Shown: positions 13,301 to 24,905 of the stretch, piece by piece
Layout: each line of letters starts with the position of its first letter
Numbering within the stretch: position 1 is the first letter of the stretch
From: Halichoerus grypus
Taxonomy: Eukaryota; Chordata; Mammalia; Carnivora; Phocidae
Assembly (NCBI RefSeq): GCF_964656455.1
Contig: NC_135721.1
Location: 88,950,754-89,014,753 of the forward strand
Direction of reading: 5' to 3'
DNA: 64,000 nt
The notes under the pieces: model-generated
The model's database searches: none
Seen by the model: only the letters and a program-made list of their open reading frames with translations
Told to the model about the DNA's origin: nothing
Program-made: the position numbers and the translations under genes

Positions 13301-13940
13301 GTTGCTGGTGCATGTGGGAATGCATGTGTCTCTATTCCTACGGGGAGTCAGAGAATCCATTAGTTATTGTCTGGGAAATGCTCTGTGGATAAAAAGCTCT
13401 CCAGAAATGTGAGGTATTATTATTAGGTGCCTTCAATTTGTAAATCATCTTGAATGGGTTTTTTTGTTTTATTCTGTCTTGTTTGGGTATGAAAATGATA
13501 GCGTCAAACCCCAAGTTCAGCAATGGCCAATATACACGCCAAAGAACATGGGCAAAGTATAAATACAGGGTTTTCAATGGTTTTGATTTATTCACTCCAA
13601 GGATTTGCGAGGCGCTAAGAATTCCCAGACTTTGAGAAGTCCCATGAACTGTCCTGACCTCCAAAACCAATGTGCAGGGCTATGGGGACCTGTGCAGATG
13701 GTCTGCAAAGGGTGCAGAGAGGCTGGCTTTCATCGTTGCATGAATGAGTGAATAAATTTGTTGATAATTCCTACCCTCCAGATTCTCAATATCTAGAAAA
13801 ATGGTGCATGTTTCTTGCCATGATGAACTGTTCTAGGTTTCTTGATTCACAGACCCAGCACAAAGAAACAAGACTTTCCAACAGGCTGTATTTGCTCCAA
13901 ACATTGAAAGGGGGAAATTGACATAAAACAAACAAAGACA
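10369..13940. other. Intergenic, decayed sequence without a firm assignment
   Basis: No recent repeat and no gene recognised. The stretch about 10400-11700 has the T-rich style of decayed LINE DNA on the minus strand, but I cannot name the family. A minus-strand frame at 11086-11397 encodes a charged peptide that could be a remnant of such an element. 12850-13060 is GC-richer with GGAGG repeats. A perfect short palindrome lies at 13142-13163. Confidence 0.4.
13142..13163. repeat. Perfect 10-bp-arm palindrome
   Basis: TAGATTCCAG and CTGGAATCTA are exact reverse complements separated by two bases (TG). It could form a small cruciform or hairpin, but arms this short can arise by chance in a 64-kb window. 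Confidence 0.6.
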
Positions 13941-14037
13941 CAGATCATTGGGCATTGGTATATTCATAGCCAAAGGAAACCCTGATCCGATCCGTGTATG
14001 TTAGGTCAAAAGCCATCTTCTTATCTGGACCTTGCAA
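13941..14037 (+). repeat. Inverted repeat, arm 1 (probable source copy)
   Basis: 97 bases whose reverse complement recurs at 14652-14746. Over the whole length there is no substitution. The only differences are a 1-base gap (GATCCG against GATCCCG) and a 3-base TCT slippage (ATCTTCTTATC against ATCTTATC). Arm 1 is not within a repeat I recognise and directly precedes a MER20 element, so it is the likelier original. Confidence 0.95.
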
Positions 14038-14044
14038 ATTAAGT

Positions 14045-14217
14045 GGCCCGCCCTGGGGAGCTGTCCTGTGCACTGTAGGATGTTTAATGGTATCCTTGAC
14101 CTCTACCCACTAGATGTCAGTAGAGCTCCTCTCTGGGTTGTGACCGTGAAAACTGTCTCCAGACATTACCAAGTGTGTCCTCAGGGACCCAATCTCCCCA
14201 CCCTGAGAGCCACTGCA
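14045..14217 (-). mobile_element. MER20 (hAT-Charlie DNA transposon), minus orientation
   Basis: Contains the hallmark strings TGCACTGTAGGATGTTTAAT, CCTCTACCCACTAGATG and CTCCAGACATTACCAA, close to the MER20 consensus as I remember it. It ends in GAGAGCCACTG, corresponding to the terminal inverted repeat. Non-autonomous, with no coding content. Confidence 0.85.
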
Positions 14218-14234
14218 TTTGAAGAAAATCCAAC

Positions 14235-14800
14235 CACTTTGATACGTGAGACCCTCAGTGATCTGGCCTTTACCTCTCTTATCTGAGCCCACTCACTTCT
14301 CATACAGGGCTCCAGCATGCTGAGCCTACTTGAGGTTCTTGAGCTAAGCCACACTCACGCCTCCATGCCTCGGTAGACCTTCTTCCCACTTCCTGGACCC
14401 CCTTCTCTGACTTCAGTCACATAGGCATCATCCAGCGGACTCATCCCCAAATCCAACCTTCCTTTACTTCTCTCCCTCTCATCTTATGGATGAGGGGCCC
14501 ACCTTTGGACTCCCAAGGCACCTTGCTCGGAGCCTCACCTGCCCTTTCGTGCACTACCTGGTAATCACCTGTGTGCCGACATTGATGGCACCAGCTTGTG
14601 AGCTAGACTGTGAGGCCAGGGTGGGACTCTATCTTTTATCTCTGTATTATCTTGCAAGGTCCAGATAAGATGGCTTTTGACCTAACATACACGGATCGGG
14701 ATCAGGGTTTCCTTTGGCTATGAATATACCAATGCCCAATGATCTGCAGTACCTAGCACAGCGTCTGGCACATAGTAGATGATGAGTAAATGGGTGTGGG
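14235..14800 (+). mobile_element. L2 LINE 3' end, sense, interrupted by inverted-repeat arm 2
   Basis: Reads as the L2 3' portion: a GTGATCTGGCC start, then CTAGACTGTGAGG and TTTATCTCTGTA. After about 97 foreign bases it resumes with ACCTAGCACAG and TGGCACATAGTAG. The consensus has CTCTGTATCCCCAGCACCTAG here, so the foreign block entered between CTCTGTA and the CAG-ACCTAG part. Confidence 0.8.
14652..14746 (-). repeat. Inverted repeat, arm 2 (probable inserted copy)
   Basis: Reverse complement of 13941-14037 with zero substitutions and two small gaps, separated from arm 1 by 614 bases. It sits in the middle of the 3' tail of an L2 element, so it is the derived, inserted copy. Confidence 0.95.
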
Positions 14801-16779
14801 AGGAAAGAGAAGGGGAGAGAGGAGAAGGCAAGCAGGGAATGGGGAGAGGGAAGGGGGGAAAGGCTGTTAGGGATTCTCCTAATGTTACAGGAGTAGTAAA
14901 TGTTGCTCTTTATATTCGGTTTCTACTTCTAGAAGTCCATTAACCCAGCCATAAAAATAAATGCTGGTCCCTCATAAAACAATATATGTCAACAAATTGA
15001 GGCCTTTAGGATCAGTTGCTGGGCTTTTTGTTTTTTTTTTTTAAATCCCAGGCAAAGTACTTTACCCTTTCTCTGATTATTACTGCTTATTCCAGATGGT
15101 CCTTATCCAAACACTGGCCTTTCTCAGGTGTCCCTCCTTGTCCTGCTGTGCTCAGAGGCGTGGCCCCCTCTGAATCAGGGGGGCAGGACCCACTAGTGCC
15201 CAGCCACTCCACCAAGGCTCTTCAGACCTGCTTCCCAAGGTGAGCATGCCCCACCCCCAGATTTGCCCTTTGCTTGCAGACTCTTCTGTTTATTCAATCA
15301 TTTCTGAGCTGCGCTGGCCATCTGCTGGCTCCATCAATTAAGTGATCGAATTCTCTTTGAATGCTGCAAAGGAGTTCCTCCTCCTCTCTCATGCTCTCAC
15401 CAGATCCTGAAGTAGAAACTGCTGAGGAGGCTCCTAGATGTGGCTGAACTGATGCATTTCTGAGCAGAAAATAGGCACTTAATCCCCTGGCTCCCCCGAA
15501 GCTGGGGTCATTTTCCTCTTGGAAGTGAAGTAGCACAAAGCAATATAAAAATAAATTCAGGCCCTGTACCCGGGATGGGAAAGTCATCATGAATAAGCCA
15601 AAAGAAAGAGAGAATCTGAGGAAGAACATACAGAAAATCAGCAGAGGACCTAAAATGAATGAAATGTTTCCGTTTCTGCCAGCATTATATTTTTTCAAGG
15701 TAGTTGCCAGTTGTTTCCACTTTGTTTTCAACCTATCACTTGCCACAACCCAGCGTTCAAGTACTCCAGGCTACTCTGTGTTCACTGTCTTCAGGGAAGG
15801 ATGTGTCGGGCCAAAAGGGGAACCGGGCACCAAGCACTTGAGCTGAGGCTAGCCTGGGTTGAAATGTGCTAAGGAAATCATGCCCTGTAGATTCTGAAGA
15901 CAGTATAAAAAAAAGGACTTAATTATGCCATTAACAATTTTGTACTGATTGTTATGTTGAAATGATAATATTTGTGATATATTGGGTTAAAATATTATTT
16001 AAAATAATTTCATCCATTCCTTTTGCTTTTTTAATGTGACCCCTAGGAAAATTTAAATGCTATATGCGGCTTGCATTATATTCCACTGGGCAGTGCTATC
16101 CGAGAGCAAAGGATAAAGGTGAGGCCTTCTAGCCTTACCCCAAATAGCGGTGTCCGCCATCCGGACATCTCCAGGATTCTTCTCGCAAGCTCAGAACCAG
16201 CATTCTTGACATACGAATGATCATACAAAGTCTTTTACTACTTCTTTATTATTTATGTGATACATTTAAGGTTTTATTTCATGCATTTGGGAGCAGCATA
16301 AATGGATAAAATGTTAGATGATGGGAGTCTGAACATATCTAGCTATTTTACATTAATTCTTAATGGAAATAATTCTCTCTCTCCAGTCTTGCATCTGAAA
16401 GTTGCATTTTCTTCTAATATATTATGTATATTGTGGATCCTCTATTTTAACTCTCTGATTCTCTTCAGATGTAGAATAGAGTTTTCCAGGATGAACAAGA
16501 TGCAGCAGACTCATCTCTGCTCACTCCTCTAGCCAAGTGCAACTATAAACCCTGGAAACAAAGCAAGAGGCAAACTAAGGAGAGGTCTGAGAGGTGGAAA
16601 GAGGAAGGAGAACTCGTTAGGGACCCAGGCCTGGAGAACCAACACAGCAGCAGGTTGTCTTCCAACTGACCAACCACCCAACAGAAGAAGGCAACCCAGG
16701 CCTGCCCTCTCCTGACCCCTAACCTAGCAACAGAAGGTGACATATATTTCACTGAGGTGAAATGCATAGCAAATAAGAA
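14801..16779. other. Intergenic; GA-rich patch, otherwise unassigned
   Basis: 14800-14870 is a purine-rich GGAGAGAGG tract. The rest holds no repeat I can name and no credible gene. The 150-codon minus-strand frame at 15294-15746 has no recognisable domain and no splice context. Confidence 0.4.
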
Positions 16780-17750
16780 AACAAGTTCAACATCATTAGC
16801 CATCAAGGATTTGCAAATTAAATATCACAATGATAAAACCGCTACACACCCATCAGAATGGCTAACACAGCACCCAACACAGGAGCACCTAAATAATGAC
16901 AAAGGTGGACAAGAATGCGGAGAAACAGGATCACTCATGCATTGTTGGTGGGAATGTCAAACGGAATGGCCACTCTGGAAAACAGTTTGGCAATTCTTAC
17001 AAAACTAAACATGCAACTACCATATGGCCCAACACAACAATTGTGCTCTTGAGCATTTATTCCAGATAAATGAAAAAAAATGTTTATACAAAAACCTGTA
17101 CATAAATGCTCATATCAGCTTTATTCATCATAGGCAAAACCTGGAAACAGCCTAGATATCTTTCAATGGATAAATGGGTGAAAATGGAATACTATTTAGC
17201 AACAAAAATAAATGGAACAAGTGATACACACTAGTATATTGAATGAATCTCCAGAGAATTATACTGAGCAAAAAAAAAATCTCAAAAAGTTGTACGATTA
17301 TATTTACATAACATTTAAGTAACATTTTGAAATGACACACTTTTAGAAATGGATAATAGATTACTGACTGCTGGGAGTTAGGAGCTCAGGGGAAAGGAAT
17401 GGGAAGGAGGTGGATGTGGTTATCAAGGGGCAACAGGGGGGTCATTGCAATGATGGAACTGTTCTATATCTTGACTCTGGTGGCAAATGAATGAACCTAC
17501 ACATAGTATAGAATTGTATAGAACTACATACGCATACCCACACAAATCGCACAAGTTAAGCTGATGATGTCTGAACAAGATTGGCGGATTGCAGCAATGT
17601 CAAATCCTTGTGCAACTGTGCTACATTTTGCAAGATGTTACCATTGGGAGAAACTGGGGAAAGGATACACAGGATCTCTCTGAATTATTTCTTACAAGTG
17701 CGTGTGAATATACACTTTTCTCAGGAAAAAGTTAATACAAAATAATGGGA
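16780..17750 (+). mobile_element. Old L1 (L1M-type) 3' end, sense, decayed
   Basis: Starts in the distal part of ORF2 and 3' UTR: AAATTAAATATCACAATGA, ACCCATCAGAATGGCTAAC, GCATTGTTGGTGGGAATG and CCATATGGCCC are classic L1 strings. It ends near GTGTGAATATACAC. Reading frames are destroyed. Confidence 0.85.
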
Positions 17751-18495
17751 TGCATCTTACTCAATCAGGACACCTTAAAGTACAGGAAATGGGTGAGAAC
17801 CTTTTGGAAACTGTAACACGAGGCTTTCATAAAAAACAAAAACAAAAATAAAAACAAAAACCCGGACCTTGATTCAGTCTTGCAAAAAGCAAAGGAATGA
17901 ATCCAAAGAGGTTTCATCAACAGACTAATCACATTTAGACAATATTCTGGTTTAGCTCCTGGTGTTCTGATTTCTAATGCCTTTTCCACCTTTCTTTCTT
18001 GGTGATTCAAAAGGCAGCAATTGCAGATCTGATACATAAAAAGTTGGTTTGCAAATACCCCATTCCATGAACTTCAATATTTGGCTGAACATTTTGAAGA
18101 TATCCAAACGGAAAACAAACAAAGCACCTCGTGTTACAATTAAAGCAATTAAATCTATCCTCCTCCCCCTCAAGAGACAATAAAAACTTTCCCTTTGACA
18201 GAGACACTTGCCAATACAGTAAAAAAAAAAAAGGAGGGGGGAGGGGTTAGGCAGTTAGAATAACTGTCCCCATCCTAACTAAAATGAAACAGAATTGTGC
18301 GACCTCCTCGTTATTCCAAACAGGAATAATGAAGGGACTCTGAGGGATAGTGTCATGCCCAATTCCCCAATGATTCTTTTAATTCAATAAGGAGGATTAT
18401 AATAATAGAAAGACAAAGGCAAAGCTTTCTGCTAGATGCGAGTGCTACTCTGTCAGTTCCCATCTTCTCCAGAACAATTCACTATTCAAGAATTC
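17751..18495. other. Intergenic, AT-rich, unassigned
   Basis: Holds a simple (AAAAAC)n-like stretch at about 17830-17862 and a poly(A) of about 12 at 18220. Could be further old LINE DNA. No gene seen. Confidence 0.4.
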
Positions 18496-18499
18496 CAAA

Positions 18500-19740
18500 C
18501 AGTACTCAAACTCTTCCCATGACCCAACCTGTGACAGTAACCCTTGGCTCTCTCAGTAGTCAACATGGATGTCCTCTCCGTAACACCATACTGGGAAATT
18601 TTATTGGGAGAAATCTTTTATGTAAATGGAACTGCCAACTCAAATGTTCCTCACACGGACTTTTTCTAGAAACACTTGAAGACTCTCTCATGCATAATCC
18701 CTTAATAGTGTAACCTAGTTGGCATTTGCCTGTCCCTGAAAACTTAACCCAATCTCAGTTTTAGCAGTTATTTGAAGTCTCTGATTCGCTCTGGGACAAC
18801 AGTTGTCCCAAACAATTCTAGAAACCAAACGCATCAAAATAGAAATTGACTTTTCTAAACCCTCACCCATCTTTGTTCAATACCCTTTAAAGCCCGAAGC
18901 TAAGGAAGGATTGAAGCCCACTGTGGAAGATTTTATGAAGCAGGGGTTCATTATTCCTTACATCAGCCCTCGTAATACTCCAGGTTTGCCTGGTAAAAAG
19001 CCTCATGGGCATAGATATTGATTTATGCAAGACTGCAGGACTATAAATAAGATCGTGATTCCTCTTTTTTCACTGGTCCTTCACCCAAATTCTGTTTTGT
19101 CCTCAATACTACTTGAGGCCACCCACTTCACTGTGATGGGCTTAAGTTCTTTAGCATCCCATTAGATCCAGATCCAGGCAGTCAATAGTTATTTTCCTTC
19201 TCGTGGGAAAATCAACCATACACCTGGACTGTTTTGTCTTGGGGATTTACTGATGCTCCCCTTACTTCTGTCAGATTCTTAATTGGGACCTTGAAGATTT
19301 GAGATTTCCTGGTGATTCTGTTCTAATATAATATGTAGATGATCTTTCACTATGTTCAAAAAAGGAACAAAACTTTAAGATTCATTCTGTGTATATATTA
19401 AAGACCTTAGTTCACAAGAGACATAAAGCCTGCAAAGAGAAATCACAATTCTGTGACAAGTTCGTTATTTAGGGAATACGCTATCACAAGAAGGCAAATC
19501 TCTCACTTTGTAAAAATTGTAAGTGATTCCGAATTTTCCAAGACCAACTACTGGGGATTCCTAAGGTGACAGTATATTGCCATCATAGGGTGCCAAACGG
19601 TCCAACATTGAAGCCCCTTCCATGACCTAAGCCCTCAGGCCCTGAACCTCTTGCCTAGGAAGATAAATAAGCCTTCTGAAACCTACAAAAAGCTCTGCAA
19701 CTACCCCCTCCCTTGGGGTTGCCTAATTAGCACAAACCCA
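18500..19740 (+). pseudogene. Endogenous retrovirus (class I, gamma-like) protease-reverse transcriptase relic
   Basis: Degenerate pro-pol segment of an old endogenous retrovirus. About 18600-18660 resembles the end of the retroviral protease (RNLLCKWNC motif). 18803-19021 is an open stretch with the start of the reverse transcriptase fingers (YPLKPEA, QGFI, NTP). 19021-19190 continues the RT after a TGA stop and carries the ATHFTVM motif. The catalytic YVDD codons survive at 19332-19343, immediately preceded by an in-frame TAA. Multiple stops and frameshifts make it non-functional. No LTR, gag or env was recognised beside it, so it is an orphan internal fragment, or its flanks have decayed. 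Confidence 0.8.
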
Positions 19741-19749
19741 TTTCCCTTT

Positions 19750-20175
19750 TTGTTCAAGAGAGGCTTCTAAGACGGCCCATGTTGCAATGAGGAAGGGCCA
19801 TGAGGGAGACCATGCAGGCATGCGAGAAGACAGGAGACAGACAACAGAGATGGGGTGGGGATGGAAAGTGAACAAAAAGGCGGTGGGGGCAACCATCCAC
19901 AGGCTGTTGGAGGAAGGTGGCTCTGCAGTGCTGAGCCGTGAGCTGAGCTGAGATTGAGCAGCAGGAGGTGGCCAAACAGGGAGCATTGCAGGCCGACGGA
20001 AGCATGAGGACCCAGAGGCAAAGGCAAGGAAAGATGCGAAGTTTGGTTGCAGAGTAGTGGGAGCACCAGAGGTCGGGGGGAGGGGTCGCAACAGAGGGAC
20101 ACCAGCGAGGAAGCAGGACCAGATACCACAGGGTCTTAGATGCCAAGCTAAGAATTTCGCCAAGGACAGGGAGCC
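19750..20175 (-). mobile_element. Probable L2 LINE fragment, antisense
   Basis: GAGGACCCAGAGGCAAAGGC and the stretch CCACAGGGTCTTAGATGCCA resemble the complement of the L2 3' region (AGGCCTTGTAGGCC-type phrases). Divergence is high. The large overlapping minus-strand frames here are explained by the GC-biased composition rather than by a gene. Confidence 0.45.
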
Positions 20176-20701
20176 AGATTGCACAGACGCTGTTCACCTC
20201 GAAAGCCCCTTTCCTCACCATTTTCTCCTTTCCTGCTGCCCTTCCCAAGTTCCCTGTTGATGTCTGGGCTTTCTGAGCAGGGGTGTCCTACTCCCAGGGC
20301 CATTGATAGGCCACCTTCCTACCTTTTCCTGGTTCTTAAGTGGGGCAACGTCCTCGCTTCTGACTCAGCATTTGAAATTAATTTCCCATGCGGGAATTTA
20401 CGAATAATCCTTACTAAAAATTACTGTGCGATGAACAGCCTGGACTTCAGCTTTCCTTCATAATTACACCAGTAACTTCCAGAAATACCCGACATTTGGT
20501 TAAGTGTGACTAGCTTGTGTCTAAAAACAAGGCCAATTTGTGCTTTTAAAAATTCCAGTTACTTTCCCACAGCCTTCTTGTTGGCCATTTTCCCACAATA
20601 GATTTTTCATTTGCCTGAGCTGTTGTATATTCTGATTTGGTCTTTCAGTTTTTGTTTGTTTCCTTCAAGATAATTGTGATTCTTCCTACTTTGGAATCTT
20701 T

Positions 20702-20887
20702 ATTTCATTTTATTTGGAGAGAGAAAAGGTGCACATGGAGGGGAGGGCAGAGGGAGAGGGATAATCCCAAGCAGACTTCCCGCTGAGCACCCAACTAGGA
20801 GCGGGGGCTCAATGTCACAACCCTGAGATCAGGACCTGACAATACCAAGAGTAGGAAGCTTAACCGACTGAGCCACCCATGCGCCCC
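20702..20887 (-). mobile_element. Can-SINE, antisense (left unit of a composite)
   Basis: Ends in GAGCCACCCATGCGCCCC, the complement of the SINE head, with a GGAGGGCAGAGGGAGAGGG body. Abuts a second SINE at 20888. One pair of short direct repeats (TGGAATCTTT, 20692-20701 and 20999-21008) flanks both. Confidence 0.85.
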
Positions 20888-20998
20888 CTTTCCTTTTTTT
20901 TTTTTTTAAGTAGGTTCCACGCCCAACTTGGGGCTTGAATTCATGACCTTGAGATCAAGAGTCACATGCTCTGCCAACTGAGCCCAGCCAGGCACCCC
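20888..20998 (-). mobile_element. Short tRNA-type carnivore SINE, antisense (right unit of a composite)
   Basis: Short class with only tRNA-related head and tail: poly(T), AAGTAGGTTCCACGCCC, GGGGCTTGAATTCATGACC, then GAGCCCAGCCAGGCACCCC. Box-B-like sequence remains in reverse. Confidence 0.8.
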
Positions 20999-21504
20999 TG
21001 GAATCTTTCTTTACATTGGTTATTGGTTTTTTTTTTTTTCTGTATTTTTTTTCAAGTTTCATTCTGTATCTCTGCCTATTTGCAGAACACCTTTGAGACA
21101 ATAATATCTGCGCTTGGTGTTTTGCTTAGCTGCAATGCATTCTGCCTGCTAATAATCATTTCTACCATCATCACCCTTTCACTCAGTGTCCTGAATATCA
21201 GCTGTGTTTCCTAGATATAAGGCTCTTCATTTTGGCAATTCGCCACTCTATCCCGCTGTCAGTAATGAAATGGTCCATTCAAAACCTACTCTTCTTTATG
21301 CCTTTTGTTCTCTGAACCCCTTTCCCCCCCATGTGAAAATATTTGATGTCTTGTGTATGTGGATTAAAAGCCTATGATTATGAATGCTGCTTGCAATATT
21401 GAGCCTCTTGATTGTTTTCATCTCTCCCTGATTAAACTCACATAATGATTAATACTGCTTGTCTTTTATAATTCTCTTATTTTTATTCTGGCTTCCTCAT
21501 ATCT

Positions 21505-21698
<194 letters not shown>

Positions 21699-21934
21699 CT
21701 GACCAGAAGCAAAAGTCCTCTCCATTGTTCTTTCTATCTTTAATTGAATATATTTCTGTGACCATTTCAGCTTTTTAGAATTGTATTAAATATGTTGTAT
21801 TATTTTGAATAGGTCAGTACCTCATGATACAAACCAGCATTCCAATTTATTTTATTCAGTTTCTAAACCTTTAAAATTAAGGTTTCTTAGAATTTTAGAA
21901 CTAGGAAAACATTGCTTACGGCATCCTTTTCATT

Positions 21935-22060
21935 TTACAGACCAGGACTTTGAGGTCTGGAGGAGTTAAATGACTAGCCCCAAATGAAGCGGCTCATTAG
22001 TGGCGGAGTCAGAACCAGAAACCAATTCTGATCCTACAACAGAACTGCCTCTCCATTGAA
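21935..22060 (-). mobile_element. MIR SINE, antisense, diverged
   Basis: Cattttacagaccaggac, then GGAGTTAAATGACTAGCCCC and GTGGCGGAGTCAGAACCAGA follow the reverse MIR pattern (cattttacagatgagg, then gttaagtgacttgccc). Confidence 0.6.
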
Positions 22061-23536
22061 AGTGCTGTTTATGTTTGAATACCATCAGTATGTCATCATT
22101 CTCAGAACATGTGTATTAATCTTTTTTTCCCTTCAGTATTTGTGTCTGAAACACGCACAAAAGGGAAGCCTTCCAATAAAATCCAGAAACAGACTCCATC
22201 CTTGAAGGTCCCTGCAGGTTCCTGGAGTTATTAGTGATAGAGGGAGTAGTAAAAGTCCCCGGGTTTATTTTCAGTTCTCCCACTGATTTGGTGTATAACT
22301 TTGGGAATATTCTTCCCCTGGGCTTTCCTAATGTGTTGGATTCTAGTTACAGACAGATGCCATGAAAGACCTTGTCTAAGACAGTCGCAAAACAAGACAT
22401 TCAGCATCATTTTGGATATTAAATTTGGGGGAGTATACTTACTTTTAGTCCAGAAATGTGATCCTTATGTCTCTCATCTAGTTCAAAGTACATTTCTAAT
22501 CCTCTCCCACTAAGCCCAAGATTCAGGGCAATTTAGAGTGTTCCTTGGGTTTGCTTGCTGTTCCAGTGAAATTTCCCCTGATAAGTTAGGCCTATGTCCT
22601 TACGCAGCTTTCTCCATTTGGTGGGATCAGCCCCTGAGGTCAAGTTCTGCTAAAGCCCCACAAATGGCCCCAGGTCATGGGAATTAGCTAGCCCCTAGGT
22701 AAGTTGAGTTGAGAGCTATGTTGTCCTAAGTCCTGGCCTTGTTCGTGATGTCAGTAGAGAAAGATGGGCTGCTCTAACTCCCTATGGTAAGTTTGATCAA
22801 CCTTCCAGATTGGTGAAACACAGATCTTTAATCTTAGTATGTGCCCCTTGGCTGCAAGTTACTGATACCAACTTGGGTCAGTTCAAGCTGGAAAGAGAAA
22901 TTCACTCCAAGGACACAAGCCTATGTAGTTCCCTCCCCCTGTCACTGCTTTGCTCCAGGAATTTGCTGCAATAATCTGTAAGAATAAGCTTCCTGACCCC
23001 AGCCTATACATTCATGTGGAGCTCTTGAGTTAGCCTGCCATTTGAAGATTCCCTCTCTCTGCTTGAATTCCAAATTCTCTGGGAATTTCTTCCCAGCTGA
23101 GACCTAAGATAAATGGAGGTAGAATTATGTGTTAAATTTATGTGTTAACACAGTTAAATATGTATGGTTCTTTGTGACTCTCTAACCTAAGAATAAATGT
23201 TCACAAGGACGTACCCTCAAATTCAAAGATACACACGGACCCGTGCACACTCACACATGCTCACATTGTCGAAACAATGTATTTTTAAATGATTATGGCA
23301 TACTTTTTTTCCAGGCTGGTGCCCAGTGGTAGTGTTCCCAGGCAACTTGTGAATAAAATGCATTGCTTCATGCAAGAGAAGAAGAATTAGAGAAAGAGGG
23401 GGAAGGCAGGAAGAAAAATCTACCACTCAGATAGATTGTTGATCTACCTCAACACAGGCTCTGAAACATCTAATATAAGCATTATGAAGGACCAACTGAC
23501 CTGACCAAACTAGAGAAATAATCATTTGTTAATTTA
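22061..23536. other. Intergenic, unassigned
   Basis: No gene. The 22850-23060 block (CTGCAAGTTACTGATACCAA and what follows) has the feel of an old interspersed repeat, but I cannot name it. Confidence 0.35.
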
Positions 23537-23551
23537 AAAAATAAACAAACA

Positions 23552-23743
23552 GGGGCGCCTGGGTGGCTCAGTTGGTTAAGCATCTGCCTTCGGCTCAGGT
23601 CGTGATCCCAGATCAAAGCCCGCATTGGGCTCCCTGCTCAGCAGGGAGCCTGCTTCTCCCTCTCCCACTCCCCCCCCACAACCCGCTTGTGCTCTCTCAC
23701 TGTCTCAAATAGATAAAAACTTAAAAAAAAAAAAAAGAACAAT
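23552..23743 (+). mobile_element. Can-SINE, sense, with clear target-site duplication
   Basis: Full head GGGGCGCCTGGGTGGCTCAG and poly(A) tail. The 15-bp duplication AAAAATAAACAAACA is at 23537-23551 and 23744-23758. Confidence 0.95.
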
Positions 23744-24104
23744 AAAAATAAACAAACAAGGAGACTTCCTGTTAAACTTTGGGTAGAAGACACATTTTCT
23801 CTGTCCCTTTCCAAATCTCACAAAAATGACTATAAAAGGTTTTGTTTTGTTTTCTAAAAGGGACTCAAACACACAAGGAAGAGGAGAATGGGAAAGGAGA
23901 GACAGCAACAGAAGTTTGGAAGCTGGAAATCAGAAGGATGCATAGCAATTCATCAGGAGAGCCAGGGGCCAGGAGAAGCTGAACGCAAAGAGCTGCTGGT
24001 GGGGCAGCAGGAGGAGCAATCTGAGAAATCTCAGGCGTTGGGAGCACCAAGTGCCTCCGAAGGTAGGGGTGAAGGTGAGAGACTGGAAACAGGAAGATTG
24101 GTTG

Positions 24105-24310
24105 AAAGTCTGATCCTCTTCTTCATCCCCATTCTTCTGGTTGTTCAGGCTGAAAACCTCCATCATCTTTCACACCCTGTACCCCACAGGCAACCCATCA
24201 GCAAATCCCATTGCCTCGATCTTAAAACCATCTTCAGAGTCTGGCCCTCTCTCACCACCTCCACCACAACCGACCTAGATCAGGCCACCATCACCTCACA
24301 CCTGAATCCA
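24105..24310 (+). mobile_element. L2 LINE fragment B (middle portion), displaced upstream
   Basis: GCTGAAAACCTCCATCATC, ATCAGCAAATCCCATTGCC, TCTCACCACCTCCACCAC and GGCCACCATCACCTC match the middle part of the L2 ORF2 3' half. In the consensus this lies downstream of the sequence that here follows it at 24350. Confidence 0.75.
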
Positions 24311-24349
24311 TCTTCTTCCTCTCCTCTCACTTTCCATTGTGTCAATTAA

Positions 24350-24905
24350 GACTTTGTCCCCACCAAGTCACTAGTAACCTCCACATTGCCAAGTCCAATG
24401 TTCATTTTTGGTCTTGTCTTCCTTGAATTATCAGCAGTGTGTGACTCAGTCGATCTTTCTTTCATCCTTGAAATACTCCCCCACTACTTTTTTTTTTTTT
24501 TTTGGTCTTACAGAACACTACTCTCTTTTCCTTCTCCTTCTACCTCACTGGCAGCTCACCGTTTTCAGTTTCCTTTAATGGATCCCTATTTCCTTGACAG
24601 TATCCTCATAGTAGTGCTCCAAATCTCAGTCACCAAACATCTCTCTCTATACTCATTCCCTAACTGATTGCATCCAGCTGCATGGATTTAAACATCACCA
24701 TAAACTAACAACTCCAAAATGTAGATCCCTCAATGCGGACATCTTTCCAAACTTTACAGTTGAATCTAACTGTGTATTCAACATCCCCATTTGTGTATCT
24801 GATGGATATCTCAAACCTAACATGACTAAAACAGAATTCCTGATTCCGCACCCCCCCCCCCCCGCCCCACCACCAAAACCCGCTCTGCTTTTCCTCTAAT
24901 CTTCC
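24350..24905 (+). mobile_element. L2 LINE fragment A (upstream portion)
   Basis: CACCAAGTCACTAGTAACC, GACTCAGTCGATCTTTC, CACTGGCAGCTCACC and GATATCTCAAACCTAACATG match L2 ORF2 sequence. A 15-base C-run lies near 24849-24863. Confidence 0.8.

Noticed and set aside
15294..15746. 150-codon minus-strand frame
   Set aside because: Hydrophobic stretch but no recognisable domain or conserved motif. No promoter or splice signals nearby, and a length possible by chance in 64 kb.
19723..20260. Minus-strand frames of 120-164 codons
   Set aside because: Three overlapping frames in one GC-biased, probably L2-derived stretch. No domain, no splice context.
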